Positions 8,217 to 17,729 of a DNA stretch of 64,000 nt are shown piece after piece. The notes beneath the pieces were generated by a model. It saw nothing but the letters and a program-made list of their open reading frames with translations. It had not been told where the DNA came from and ran no database searches. The DNA lies in assembly GCF_964026565.1 (NCBI RefSeq), contig NZ_OZ032162.1, forward strand, positions 62,001 through 126,000. The letters are read 5' to 3'. The first letter of the stretch is position 1. The number at the start of each line of letters is the position of its first letter. This DNA is from Rickettsia endosymbiont of Ceutorhynchus obstrictus. Its GTDB lineage: Bacteria > Pseudomonadota > Alphaproteobacteria > Rickettsiales > Rickettsiaceae. Made by a program: the position numbers and the translations under genes.

Positions 8217-9728
8217 TTAAGCTATTTTTTGATATTCAAAATATATTTTCCTTACCGCATAAATCCATGCTAAACAAACAAAGGTAAATATTACCATTAA
8301 GATCGGTGAGATTGAGCTAAAAGTTGCTGTCGGTATTATAGTAAAGATAATCGACTGTACCAGCCCGCTTGAAGATTTTCCGACCTTAGAACTTATTACG
8401 TCGACGGCAGCCTTTCCTTTTGTTTTTAACTCTTTATCAAGCGGTATATACAACATCTCTCTTGACGTATCCCAAATTGAGTATTTAGTGCCTTTGGCTA
8501 AAATATTTTGTATTGCGCCGATGGATACGGCAAGAGCAAGGGGAGTCATTAAAATCGCTCCTTCAAAAAGCGATAATATTTGCCGATCAAATACTATCAA
8601 CATAAAAAATAATATGCCGGTAATCATTATTATAACCGGCGAAATTACTGCTGCGACAAACCAGTTATAGGTACGCATGACATTATTACCGATAATTGTC
8701 ATTACCATAATAGCGACGCCGGTCCAAAGGATGTATAAGCTGTTAAATTCAGCAAAAGTATTTACCGTTGGGTATAATTCTTTAATTTTTGCTTTCCAGA
8801 CTGCTTCTACTAAGTTCATCGATAACCCGAAGGCTGCCGAACATATTAGTAGTAACCACAAATATCTGGACTTTGCAATATATTGAAAACTTTTTATCAA
8901 TCCCATTCTGTCTTTTGTTGACCTACCGCTTTTTGCTTTGGCGTAAAATGTCGGGTTAGTAAATATGTTTTTAGTAATAAATTTTACCAGTAAACAAGAA
9001 GCAATAGCCGCAACGGTTACAAGAGCAGTGGAGGTTTGCACAAGAATGATTTTATTGTCGGAAACATCAATAAAATATTTAATAATAGTTTGCTCGGATG
9101 CTAAATTCATCATCAGAAAGCCGACCAATATCAATGAAGAATTTCCGAATAAAGAAAAAAGCGTATAAAATCTTTTTGCTTCTTCGGTAGTAGTCAATTC
9201 ATTAGCAAATTGCCAAAATAATAATACGTAAAAAATATTCGGCCAAAGTTCGGCAAGACTATAATATACTATGTAAGCCCAATTGCCTATCAAGGCTATA
9301 TACCATTTAAAATGAGGATATGCCTCCATCATTTGTGCTAAATTATCGGGATTTGCGTGAAACAGGTGAATATTCGGATAAACGATAAAAGCAAAAAAAA
9401 CAAAAAAACCGACAAAGAATAAACTTAAATAGTAAAAAATTTTTTCAAAGGTAAAATGATTAACCATTTTAGCATAAGCAATAACGAATATAGCGGCAGC
9501 CGGAGTAACACAGTAAACTTTGGCAAAACTTGCCACTTCTGCGCTAATTTCAGAAATTAATATACTATCTTTAAGAATTCGGAGGATATTTTGATTGAAC
9601 AAAATGCAAAACATCAAAGCGCTCATAGGAATAAATTTCCCAAGCTCATGACCATGCACGGGCCAAAACATAGCCCTAAATTTACTTTTAAAGGAGTTAT
9701 TTCTAAATGAAGACGAGGTACTTAGCAT
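8217..9728 (-). CDS. tlc: Tlc-family nucleotide translocase (ADP/ATP carrier protein)
   Basis: Multi-pass carrier of the plastid/bacterial ATP/ADP translocase family, with which rickettsiae take nucleotides from the host cell. 503 residues with about twelve hydrophobic segments. Conserved stretches include MFCILFNQNILRILKDSI, LLFWQFANELTTTEEAKRFY, LVEAVWKAKIKELYP and AKGTKYSIWDTSREMLYIPLD. Rickettsia carry five paralogues with different substrates (ATP/ADP, or other nucleotides). This looks more like one of tlc2-tlc5 than tlc1, so the substrate is not assigned. The 3' ends of tlc and gltA nearly touch. Confidence 0.93.
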   Translation of the reverse strand: MLSTSSSFRNNSFKSKFRAMFWPVHGHELGKFIPMSALMFCILFNQNILRILKDSILISEISAEVASFAKVYCVTPAAAIFVIAYAKMVNHFTFEKIFYYLSLFFVGFFVFFAFIVYPNIHLFHANPDNLAQMMEAYPHFKWYIALIGNWAYIVYYSLAELWPNIFYVLLFWQFANELTTTEEAKRFYTLFSLFGNSSLILVGFLMMNLASEQTIIKYFIDVSDNKIILVQTSTALVTVAAIASCLLVKFITKNIFTNPTFYAKAKSGRSTKDRMGLIKSFQYIAKSRYLWLLLICSAAFGLSMNLVEAVWKAKIKELYPTVNTFAEFNSLYILWTGVAIMVMTIIGNNVMRTYNWFVAAVISPVIIMITGILFFMLIVFDRQILSLFEGAILMTPLALAVSIGAIQNILAKGTKYSIWDTSREMLYIPLDKELKTKGKAAVDVISSKVGKSSSGLVQSIIFTIIPTATFSSISPILMVIFTFVCLAWIYAVRKIYFEYQKIA

Positions 9729-9780
9729 TATAAAGCCCTAGGGACAAAAAAAAAACTTAAGCACTTCAAAGGGAAGTGGT

Positions 9781-10053
9781 GTCACCCCGTGGCTTGTCCA
9801 CGGGGTCCAGTCTTTATTATTAAGATTTTCTGGATACCGTGGTCAAGCCCACTACTGTACGAACGTTGAAAAAAGGCTGTGTCATGCCGTGACTTGATCA
9901 CGGCATCCAGGAAAATAAAGCCATATTAGACTTATTTTAGAATCTTTTTATGATATTATAAGCTGGATTCCGTGGTCGTAGCCACGGAATGACAGAATTT
10001 TTACCTCTTTATTTAAACGTTCGTACACTAGTGGGTCAAGCCACGGTATGACA
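9781..10053. repeat. Host palindrome carrying a nested six-copy element
   Basis: Outer arms gtcaccccgtggcttg... and ...gtcaagccacggtatgac enclose the transposon-like element at 9850-10033. The remaining bases up to the next gene (10054-10249) are AT-rich with short repeat fragments; no gene or clear promoter is seen. Confidence 0.8.
9850..10033 (+). mobile_element. MITE-like element, copy 1 of 6 (18-bp TIR)
   Basis: Terminal inverted repeat CACTACTGTACGAACGTT (left; right end carries one mismatch) encloses a gtcatgccgtgacttgatca ... ccacggaatgac body. It is flanked on both sides by GGTCAAGCC (9841-9849 and 10034-10042), a 9-bp direct repeat as left by transposition. No coding capacity. Confidence 0.75.
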
Positions 10054-10249
10054 TCGGATCGCTTTGCAAAAATGGTCGAAACACTGTTTTTCCGATCCGC
10101 ACAACAAGCCTGCACTAGGTGACAATCCCCTTATACTTCTAAATAAACTTGCATATTAGTTTTAAAATGCACTAATATTAAAAGTGCAAAACTTATATAA
10201 CATATTAGGCTTTTTGTCAAGAATTACTAATTTAAATTAAGAACTTAAA

Positions 10250-11392
10250 ATGCTAGATAGCAATAAATTTCAAGAATATTTTGATCAGTATAATAGTTAT
10301 TCAAAAACTTACAATTTAGGTAGCAGATATTTAGAGCTTGGCAAAAAAGTAATGCAAACTAGATATTATAGATTGCTGTATTATCCCGCAATGTCATTCC
10401 CGCGAAGGCGGGAATCCAGGAAAAATAATAATCCCCATGAATTTGCTTCAGAATATAATAATGAGAAACGAGTTCAGCCTGACAAATTAAGTCCGGATTC
10501 CCGCCTTCGCGGGAATGACATAAAGGGGCGCGGAAATGACATCGAGGATATTTCTAAAGTAAAGAAGCCTAACAAAACATTCCTTATTGTCCCGTCTATT
10601 TTCAATTCGCCGGAAATTCTTTTTTTAAGTCGTGATAAAAATTTTATCGATAATTTAAGAGAGTGTGGGGAAGTTTTTTTAATTGATTGGTCGGAAGTTA
10701 AAAATCCCGAATATTTACTAGATGATTATGTACGGCAAGTAATTGAGATTATAGATAAGTTAAAAAAACGCGGTATCACTTCGATTAATTTAATAGGTCA
10801 CTGTCTCGGCGGTAACCTGGCAATAGCTGCAAACGTGATAGCTCCGGGGAGTATACAAACTTTAACTTTACTTACCACACCGTGGGATTTTTCGCATTTT
10901 TTTTATATACGGCAATTCCACCGGTATTTCGACTTAGATTATTATGTAGATAATTTACCGGTAATACCTAAAATACACCTCCAAATTTTATTTTTTCTTT
11001 TATTCCCTAACTATTTTAATGTTAAGTTAGATAAGTTTTTTTCTTTAACTTCTTTGAAGGAGCAAGATTTAGCGTTTAGAATAGAAAACTGGTTAATGTC
11101 GGGTAACAGTTTGCCAAAAGCTACTTATTACCAAATCATGCAAAATATATTAGACGATAATATGTTTGCAAATCTTAGGTGGAAAATTAACAATACGGTA
11201 ATTGATCTGGGGCTAATCAATCAGCCCGTATATATTGTAACCGCAAATAACGATCAAATAGTACCGAAATCCTCTATTTTATCTTTGCATCGGTTGCTAA
11301 AAGATTCTACACTATTAGAAGTAGAAGGAGGGCATATTAGTTATTTAGTAAATAATAAATTAGTTAACTTGTTTAAGGAGTATAAAAAATGA
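10250..11392 (+). CDS. phaC: Short poly(3-hydroxyalkanoate) synthase, with in-frame repeat insertion
   Basis: Alpha/beta-hydrolase-fold PHA synthase, polymerising 3-hydroxybutyryl-CoA. The lipase-like box GHCLGG has its nucleophile at C185; the catalytic partners are probably D in NNDQIVP and H in GGHISYL. 380 residues including about 51 foreign ones makes it close in size to class III PhaC, but no PhaE partner is seen. Residues 48-99 (for example PRRRESRKNNNPHEF, DSRLRGNDIKGRGND) are translated repeat DNA (10391-10544), placed before the first core strand. It overlaps phaA by 4 bp, so the two are translationally coupled. Confidence 0.88.
   Translation: MLDSNKFQEYFDQYNSYSKTYNLGSRYLELGKKVMQTRYYRLLYYPAMSFPRRRESRKNNNPHEFASEYNNEKRVQPDKLSPDSRLRGNDIKGRGNDIEDISKVKKPNKTFLIVPSIFNSPEILFLSRDKNFIDNLRECGEVFLIDWSEVKNPEYLLDDYVRQVIEIIDKLKKRGITSINLIGHCLGGNLAIAANVIAPGSIQTLTLLTTPWDFSHFFYIRQFHRYFDLDYYVDNLPVIPKIHLQILFFLLFPNYFNVKLDKFFSLTSLKEQDLAFRIENWLMSGNSLPKATYYQIMQNILDDNMFANLRWKINNTVIDLGLINQPVYIVTANNDQIVPKSSILSLHRLLKDSTLLEVEGGHISYLVNNKLVNLFKEYKK
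10391..10544. repeat. 154-bp composite palindrome inserted in frame in phaC
   Basis: Arms gtcattcccgcgaaggcggg... and ...cccgccttcgcgggaatgac flank a diverged copy of the catcctgaattt...gttcagcatgac module. In intergenic copies this module carries a TGA in the corresponding frame (gatgctgaaac); here that site reads aatgagaaac and the frame stays open. Confidence 0.88.
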
Positions 11393-12570
11393 ATACACGA
11401 ACAGTTTATATAACACATGCAAAAAGAACTGCCGTCGGCTCTTTTTTAGGTGGGCTTAGTACCATTGCAGCACCTCATTTGGGTGCGGCTATAATTAGCT
11501 CCATTTTAAAGGATAGTAAAGTTGATCCGGCTTTAATTAATGAGGTAATACTCGGTCAAGTTATAACCGGTGGCAGCGGGCAGAATCCGGCCAGACAATC
11601 TTTAATTCATGCGGGTATTCCGAAAGAAGTTACCGCTTTTACAGTAAATAAAGTATGTGGATCGGGTCTTAAAACTGTGGCTTTAGCGGCAGAATCGATC
11701 GCAGCTGGTAATAACGAAATAGTAATAGCGGGGGGGCAGGAAAATATGTCGCTTGGACTGCATGGCGCATATGTACGAGCCGGTCTTAAATTCGGTGACG
11801 GTAAAATGGTTGATTTAATGCAATATGACGGGCTTACCGATGTGTTTTCCGGTAGCTTCATGGGCATCACTGCTGAAAATGTTGCCAAGCAATTTAATAT
11901 TACTCGTGAAATGCAAGATGAATTTTCCTTAAAGTCTCATCAAAAAGCAGCAACTGCGCAGCTAGAGGGGCATTTTAAAAACGAAATTTTACCGATAGAA
12001 GTTGTTGCTAAGAAAAATACGATTATTTTTGAGCATGACGAGACTGTTAGACCAAACACCACACTGGAAATTTTAAGTAAACTTCGTCCGGCTTTCGATA
12101 AAAACGGTACGGTAACCGCCGGTAATGCCTCTTCTATTAATGACGGTGCTGCTTGTTTAATGATAGTATCCGAAGAAGCACTTAAAAAACATAACTTAAC
12201 TCCTTTAGTCCGAATCGTATCTTATGCCTCTGCCGGTGTCGATCCGAATATTATGGGTACTGCGCCCGTTCCCGCCTCAAGGAAAGCATTAGCAAGAGCA
12301 GGTTGGAGCGTAGAGGATTTAGATGTTATAGAAGCGAATGAAGCATTTGCCGCCCAAAGCGTTTACGTTAATCAAGAAATGAAATGGGATTTAAACAAAG
12401 TCAATATGAATGGCGGAGCTGTCGCAATAGGTCATCCGATAGGTGCAAGCGGCGCAAGGGTGTTAGTTACATTAATTCATCAAATGAAAAGGATTAACGC
12501 TAAAAAAGGACTCGCTACCCTTTGCATCGGCGGCGGTATGGGTATGGCTATGTGCGTTGAGGCGGTTTAA
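11389..12570 (+). CDS. phaA: Acetyl-CoA C-acetyltransferase (thiolase)
   Basis: Condenses two acetyl-CoA to acetoacetyl-CoA, the first step of polyhydroxybutyrate synthesis. Biosynthetic thiolase features: nucleophile C90 in NKVCGSGLK, NEAFAAQ, GHPIGASGARVL with the catalytic histidine, and LCIGGGMG with the second catalytic cysteine near the C terminus. 393 residues is the standard length. Its ATG overlaps the phaC stop, so polymerase and thiolase are made together. The reductase PhaB is not in the window. Confidence 0.95.
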   Translation: MNTRTVYITHAKRTAVGSFLGGLSTIAAPHLGAAIISSILKDSKVDPALINEVILGQVITGGSGQNPARQSLIHAGIPKEVTAFTVNKVCGSGLKTVALAAESIAAGNNEIVIAGGQENMSLGLHGAYVRAGLKFGDGKMVDLMQYDGLTDVFSGSFMGITAENVAKQFNITREMQDEFSLKSHQKAATAQLEGHFKNEILPIEVVAKKNTIIFEHDETVRPNTTLEILSKLRPAFDKNGTVTAGNASSINDGAACLMIVSEEALKKHNLTPLVRIVSYASAGVDPNIMGTAPVPASRKALARAGWSVEDLDVIEANEAFAAQSVYVNQEMKWDLNKVNMNGGAVAIGHPIGASGARVLVTLIHQMKRINAKKGLATLCIGGGMGMAMCVEAV

Positions 12571-12581
12571 CAAATACATCT

Positions 12582-12872
12582 TCATTGCGAGGAGGCGTTG
12601 TTGTGTGGCTCGGAAATTGCCTCAAAAAGGATGTCATTTCTAGCTCAAGGCGGCGTTGTTGCATGGCTCGAATTTTTGATGTCATTCCCGTGAAAACGGG
12701 AATCCAGAAAAATACTTTTTAAGTCATCCTGAATTTATTTCAGGATCTACTAAAAGATGCTGAAACAAGTTCAGCATGACATAAATACGGCTAGATTCCC
12801 GCCTACGCGGGAATGACATAGGGGGTGCGGGAATGACATCGGAGGTGCTTTGTACTATCCACGCAATAATGC
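12582..12872. repeat. Nested palindromic repeats between phaA and the helicase
   Basis: A gtcattctagct-type arm and two successive GGCGTTGTTG openings (one gtgtgg, one gcatgg) are followed by a gtcattcccgtgaaaac arm, the catcctgaattt...gttcagcatgac module, a closing cgggaatgacat arm and ATCCACGCAATAATGC. It fills most of the 377-bp gap. No gene is seen in it. Confidence 0.75.
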
Positions 12873-12947
12873 TTTGCGAGCCGCTGCAAGCAGTGAGGTA
12901 TTCAAGAAAAAAATACTTAATATCATAATTTTACTTAATATAAGTTT

Positions 12948-15860
12948 ATGTACAATCAATCTCTTGAGCAAGTAAAATCCATTTTAGACGTATGGAAAAT
13001 TATTGAAGTCATCAAGCCCACCAAAAATGAAAATTTAAATAATTATTTTGAACTAATAAAAAAGCATACGGAGCAAGAAGAAAAATTTTATTGCGAGTTA
13101 AAAAATCATGAAGCTCTTTTTTTATTAAAAGATGCACCTTTTGAAAGTTTTGATAAGCAAAAGCTTGGTATAGACCTTAATGAAAATGATGTAACTGTTC
13201 ATTGGAATATTTATTTAGGTTATTTAAAATGGTCAGATGCTGAAATTGATATTTGGAAAAAAGTAAATAAATTACCTGAAATAAATAAAGAAATTCTAGC
13301 AGATCATATAAATCAAGATGCTGCAACTATTACGCCGATTGCAGCTTTAATTATTGATGAAAATATGCATTACGTAAAAGATTCAATGATTATTTCTACT
13401 GCCGCTTATGCGCTTGGAGAAATAACAAAAAGCAATTTTTGTGAAGAGGATTTTAAAAAATTGGTTAACTTTGATGATATAAATAATTCATTAATACATG
13501 AAGCATTAAAGTGTGCCGAAATTGACTCCGAAGAAAAGGTAATATTAAATGCAAAAAATATTAATCTTATAATTGATTTTTTAATTATGGAGTTATGTCT
13601 TGATCAGAAATATTTAATTAACCGCTCTGAAATATGCGTTAGAAGAGTTACGTCATCACAAAAAAAGAAAAAAGAGGAAGAAGAAAAGGAAAAAAGCTCT
13701 AATCTAGGATATACGCCGTCTTTAGAAATGTTTAATAGTTTTTTTCTAAAACCGCTAGATTTTGTTAGAAATAATATAGAAAATATTTCCTCCGGTTCTG
13801 CAATTGCTAAATATTTAGGACTAGAGGATAAACCAAATTCGCTAGATATTTTAGAGAATTTGGAGGCTTTTAAAAATTTACTTCAGCCAAGCAGAATGCA
13901 ATTTACTCGCTGGCCCTCGTCACCCAAAAATTCTTTAGCTGCTTTGCAAGCCGCAGCAATTAATTCAATATTACCGGATTCCAAAGAAAAGCTTTTTGCC
14001 GTTAACGGTCCACCCGGAACCGGTAAAACAACCTTGATGTTTGATATAATTGCAAATCTCTATATTGAGCGGGCTTTAAAATTATCTCAGTTGCAGCACC
14101 CAAGCGAGGGATTTGAAAAACAAAAAAATCATGTATATTCATCCTCGCATAAATCTTTTACGCATAATATAAAGCCTTTAAAATCAGACTTACAAGATTA
14201 CGGTATTGTTATAGCTTCTTCAAATAATAATGCTGTAGAAAATATCTCAAAAGAGTTACCGCTTTATGCCAAAATAGACCCAATTTATCGAGATAAATTA
14301 GATTTTTTTAGTAGGCTTTTAACTGACAAAGATAGTTGGGGTATATTTGCTGCAGTGCTGGGTAATTCAAGCAATAGGAAAGAATTTATTAGTAAATTTT
14401 GGTCAATTAGAAGTTATGAAGATAATCAAAAAGCCAAAACTTTTACAATGCGCCAATATTTAAATTTATTAAAGAATAGTAACCATAAAGATCATGCTCC
14501 TAAACACTATAAACCCGAATATTGTAATTCACCGACAGAGTTAGAAAATAAATGGAATATAGAGTGCCGAGAATTCAAGGAATTACATAAAAAAATTACC
14601 GATATTTATAATGCAATTGATACGGTAATTGTTCAAAATAAGAAAAAAAGGGATATCTTAAATAAATATGAGTATATGGTTAGTGAAGAAGAATATCCGG
14701 AGGAAATTACTAAGCTAAATCTTATCCTAAAAAATATTGAATCTGAAATAAATGAAATAGAAAAAAAATTCAAAGGCTTTAGTTTAAAGTTATCTGAAAA
14801 AATTCATAAATTTTTTAAAACAAAAAAATATCATCATTTTGAAGAAAGAAAGAATAAATTGGCTTTTTCAAAAGAAATAATTAAAAAGCTTGATTATATT
14901 AAAGAGCTAAAAAATATAAAAGAGTCTCTGATTAAACCTATAAAGCTTTTAAAGAATGAAGATTTTAATATTAAAGCCTTTGATGAGGATTCTTTTTGGC
15001 AAGCATGGGAGGCTAATCGTAAAGAACTCCATAAAACGACACCTTTTTTTAATGAAAAATTTGAACAGTTTAGATCAGAATTATTTATTAAAGCTACTAA
15101 AATACATGAAGTATTTATAAACGCTAACGCCGATAATTTTTGGTGTAGTTTAAATTTATTTATAGAAATTTTAAGTAGACCTTGCGCAGATATTGACCCT
15201 CAAATTTGGAACATAGCTTGGCAAAACTTTTTTATGGTTGTACCGGTAGTATCCACAACTTTCCATTCTTTTGATAATATGTTTAAACATTTTGCTCATA
15301 ATGGTCTTCCATGGTTAATAATTGATGAAGCAGGGCAAACACCGCCGCAATATGCAGTTAGTGCTATTTATAAAGCAAAAAATGTTGTAATAGTCGGTGA
15401 TCCGATGCAAACACAACCAATATCTATGCTTAAACAAGATTTAATTAAAACGTTATGTAATAAATTTAATATTTCGTTTCCTGATTGGTCACCCTCTAAA
15501 GTTTCAGCTCAACATTTAGCCGATCGTAATTCTTTATATCAAACTAAATATAATGATGTTACCGTCGGCTTTCCTTTATTAGTACATAGAAGATGTCAAA
15601 ATCCAATGTTTGATATCTGTAATAAAATCGCTTATGACAATAAAATGATTTTTGCGGTAACCTTCGTTAAATCAGAACTTAAAGAAATTTTAGGAAATTC
15701 TAGATGGATAAATGTTGTAGATGATAGTATTGATCAAGCAAAGCATGAATCTGAAGCCGAATTTAAAAAATTATTTGAATTTTTAAAACTTATTTTTCAG
15801 CAAAAAAATCCTGACAGTTTATTAAAACAAATTTATATAATAACTATGTATAAAAATTAG
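12948..15860 (+). pseudogene. SF1 (UPF1-like) helicase, main part, cut by a frameshift
   Basis: Large superfamily 1 helicase/ATPase. Walker A NGPPGTGKTT at residues 353-362 and Walker B/motif II IDEAGQ at 792-797 are intact, followed by VVIVGDPMQTQPI (motif III) and FPLLVHRRCQNP (motif IV region). A Lys/Glu-rich, probably coiled-coil insertion (about 540-690) lies between the two. The frame ends at 15860 before motifs V and VI, which continue in another frame from about 15857. One extra A in the A5 run at 15852-15856 explains the shift. Substrate unknown. Slippage could restore some full-length protein. Confidence 0.75.
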
Positions 15861-16188
15861 TATTTATGTTAAAAAGAATATAAAAAAGAGAATTTTAGAG
15901 TTAACTACAAGTCAAGAGCTAATGAAGAAGTTACAAATTTTTTGCGATAAAAACATTGGTACTATACATGCATTTCAAGGTAAAGAAGCCGATACGGTTA
16001 TTATGTTACTCGGCGCACAACGTTCTGAAGACAAAGGTACTAGAAGCATTATGACCGATAAGCCGAATGTCTTAAATGTCGGTATTAGCAGGGCTAAAAA
16101 TAATTTATATATTATCGGTAATAAATCAGTGTGGTGCAAGCATACTCATATGCCGGAAATTTATGATATGATTGGCGAGCAAAAGTAA
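15857..16188 (+). pseudogene. C-terminal fragment of the SF1 helicase (motifs V and VI)
   Basis: Continues the helicase in the +1 frame: GTIHAFQGKEADTVIML is motif V and LNVGISRAKNNLYIIG is motif VI with the arginine finger. The first ATG is at 15922, but the homologous frame is open from about 15857 (ISIYVKKNIKKRILELTT). Without these motifs the upstream part should not be an active helicase. It ends in sense into a repeat region before tgt. Confidence 0.75.
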
Positions 16189-16209
16189 AGGCATTGCTAA
16201 CTAAAGATA

Positions 16210-16395
16210 GATATTGTCATGGCTCACCGCTGCAAGCTTTGTTACAATCCAGAAAAATATACTAAAAAGTCATCCTGAAATAAATTCAGGAGGACTATTA
16301 TTTTTCTGGATTCCCGCCTGCGCGGGAATAACATAAGGGGCAGCGGGAATGACATAAAGTAAAAATCATAGGGTATATACTGCGCAGCGTACTAT
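16210..16395. repeat. Degraded composite repeat upstream of tgt
   Basis: Fragments of a degenerate opening end, catcctgaaataaattcagg, tggattcccgcctgcgcggg and two ggaatgacat ends. The last 30 bases (actgcgcagcgtactatgtacc) match in inverted form the gtacgctgcgcag segment at about 22660, so the ATG of tgt at 16394 lies in repeat DNA. Confidence 0.65.
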
Positions 16396-17509
16396 GTACC
16401 TTCAAAACACAAAGTATAAATCAGTGCAAAAATTTTCGTTTAAATTAAATCATCAACATAACAACGCAAGATGCGGCGTTATTACTACTGCCCACGGGGA
16501 GATTCGTACCCCTACCTTTATGCCGGTAGGTACCAGAGGAACGGTTAAGGCCATGTTGCCGGAATCGGTAGCAGATACGGGCGCGGACGTGATACTCGGC
16601 AATACTTACCATTTAATGCTGCAACCGAGCGCGGAGCGTATAGCTCGCCTTGGGGGGCTTCATAAATTTATGAACTGGGATAAACCGATATTAACCGATT
16701 CCGGCGGCTTTCAAGTGATGTCGTTATCGAAATTGCGTAAAATATCCGAGGAAGGCGTGGCTTTTAACTCACATATTAACGGTGATAAATATATGCTAAC
16801 TCCGGAGCATTCTACCGAAATACAGCATTTGCTCGGCAGCACTATTACAATGGCATTTGATGAATGTACCCCTTACCCCGCAACATTTGAGCAAGCCAAA
16901 ACCTCTATGCAGCTAACGAGTAGATGGGCGCATAGATCGCGGGAAGCTTTTGTAAAGCGTGACGGTTACGGTCAATTCGGTATTATGCAAGGAGGGATTT
17001 ATGAAGAACTGCGCGTACTTTCAGCAAAAGACTTAGTAGATTTGGATTTTGAAGGCTATGCTATCGGCGGCCTTGCCGTCGGTGAAGGGCAGGAATTAAT
17101 GTTTAAAGTGCTAGACTATGCGCCTGACTTATTGCCCCAAAACAAACCGCGCTATTTAATGGGAGTGGGTAAGCCTCTTGATATTATCGGTGCGGTTGAA
17201 AGGGGGATAGATATGTTTGATTGCGTAATCCCGACAAGATCAGGGCGGAACGGTCAAGCCTTTACAAAATACGGCACTGTTAATATCCGTAATAGTAAAT
17301 ATGCCGACGATAACGAGCCTTTAGAATTTGATTGCTCTTGCCCTGCTTGCGCAAATTATACTAAAGCTTATCTACATCATTTAGTTAAAACCTCTGAAAT
17401 ACTCGGCTCTATGCTCATGACTTGGCATAATCTTACATATTTTCAGAATCTAATGAGCCGAATTAGGGAATATATAAAAGTAGGCAAGAATTTTGACTTT
17501 GTGGCTTAA
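16394..17509 (+). CDS. tgt: tRNA-guanine transglycosylase (queuine tRNA-ribosyltransferase)
   Basis: Exchanges G34 of GUN-anticodon tRNAs for the queuosine precursor base. Seen: FMPVGTRGTVKAMLP, ILTDSGGFQVMSL with the catalytic aspartate, FDCVIPTRSGRNGQAF with the nucleophilic aspartate, and the zinc site CSCPACANYTKAYLHHL. The first ten residues (MYLQNTKYKS) have no counterpart I know in rickettsial Tgt and come partly from a repeat; GTG at 16424 (then QKFSFKL) may be the native start. The stop codon TAA at 17507-17509 also abuts a repeat. queH, a later step of the same pathway, is at 24.1 kb. Confidence 0.95.
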   Translation: MYLQNTKYKSVQKFSFKLNHQHNNARCGVITTAHGEIRTPTFMPVGTRGTVKAMLPESVADTGADVILGNTYHLMLQPSAERIARLGGLHKFMNWDKPILTDSGGFQVMSLSKLRKISEEGVAFNSHINGDKYMLTPEHSTEIQHLLGSTITMAFDECTPYPATFEQAKTSMQLTSRWAHRSREAFVKRDGYGQFGIMQGGIYEELRVLSAKDLVDLDFEGYAIGGLAVGEGQELMFKVLDYAPDLLPQNKPRYLMGVGKPLDIIGAVERGIDMFDCVIPTRSGRNGQAFTKYGTVNIRNSKYADDNEPLEFDCSCPACANYTKAYLHHLVKTSEILGSMLMTWHNLTYFQNLMSRIREYIKVGKNFDFVA

Positions 17510-17690
17510 TGTCATTCCTGCGCAGGCAGGAATCCAGTCTTGTTTACTCTTGTCATGCTGAACAAGTTTTGCGCATCTCTTGTAGTAGATCCTGAAATAA
17601 ATTCAGGATGACTATTATTTTTCTGGATTCCTGCCTTCGCAGGAATGACATAAAGGGCAGTAGGAATGACATAAGGGAAGTAAGGAAGGA
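17509..17690. repeat. Composite palindrome directly at the tgt stop codon
   Basis: The arm atgtcattcctgcgcagg begins on the last base of the tgt stop. It continues with gtcatgctgaac...gatcctgaaataaattcagg and closes with ctgccttcgcaggaatgacat. Decayed copies of the closing end run to about 17700. Confidence 0.78.
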
Positions 17691-17729
17691 CTAGAAATAA
17701 CATAAAACTGTATTTACAATAAATTATCA

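Noticed and set aside
10150..10200. Possible terminator or small RNA upstream of phaC (tgcac...gtgca)
   Set aside because: The stem is short and AT-rich with mismatches and no clear T-run; not strong enough to list.
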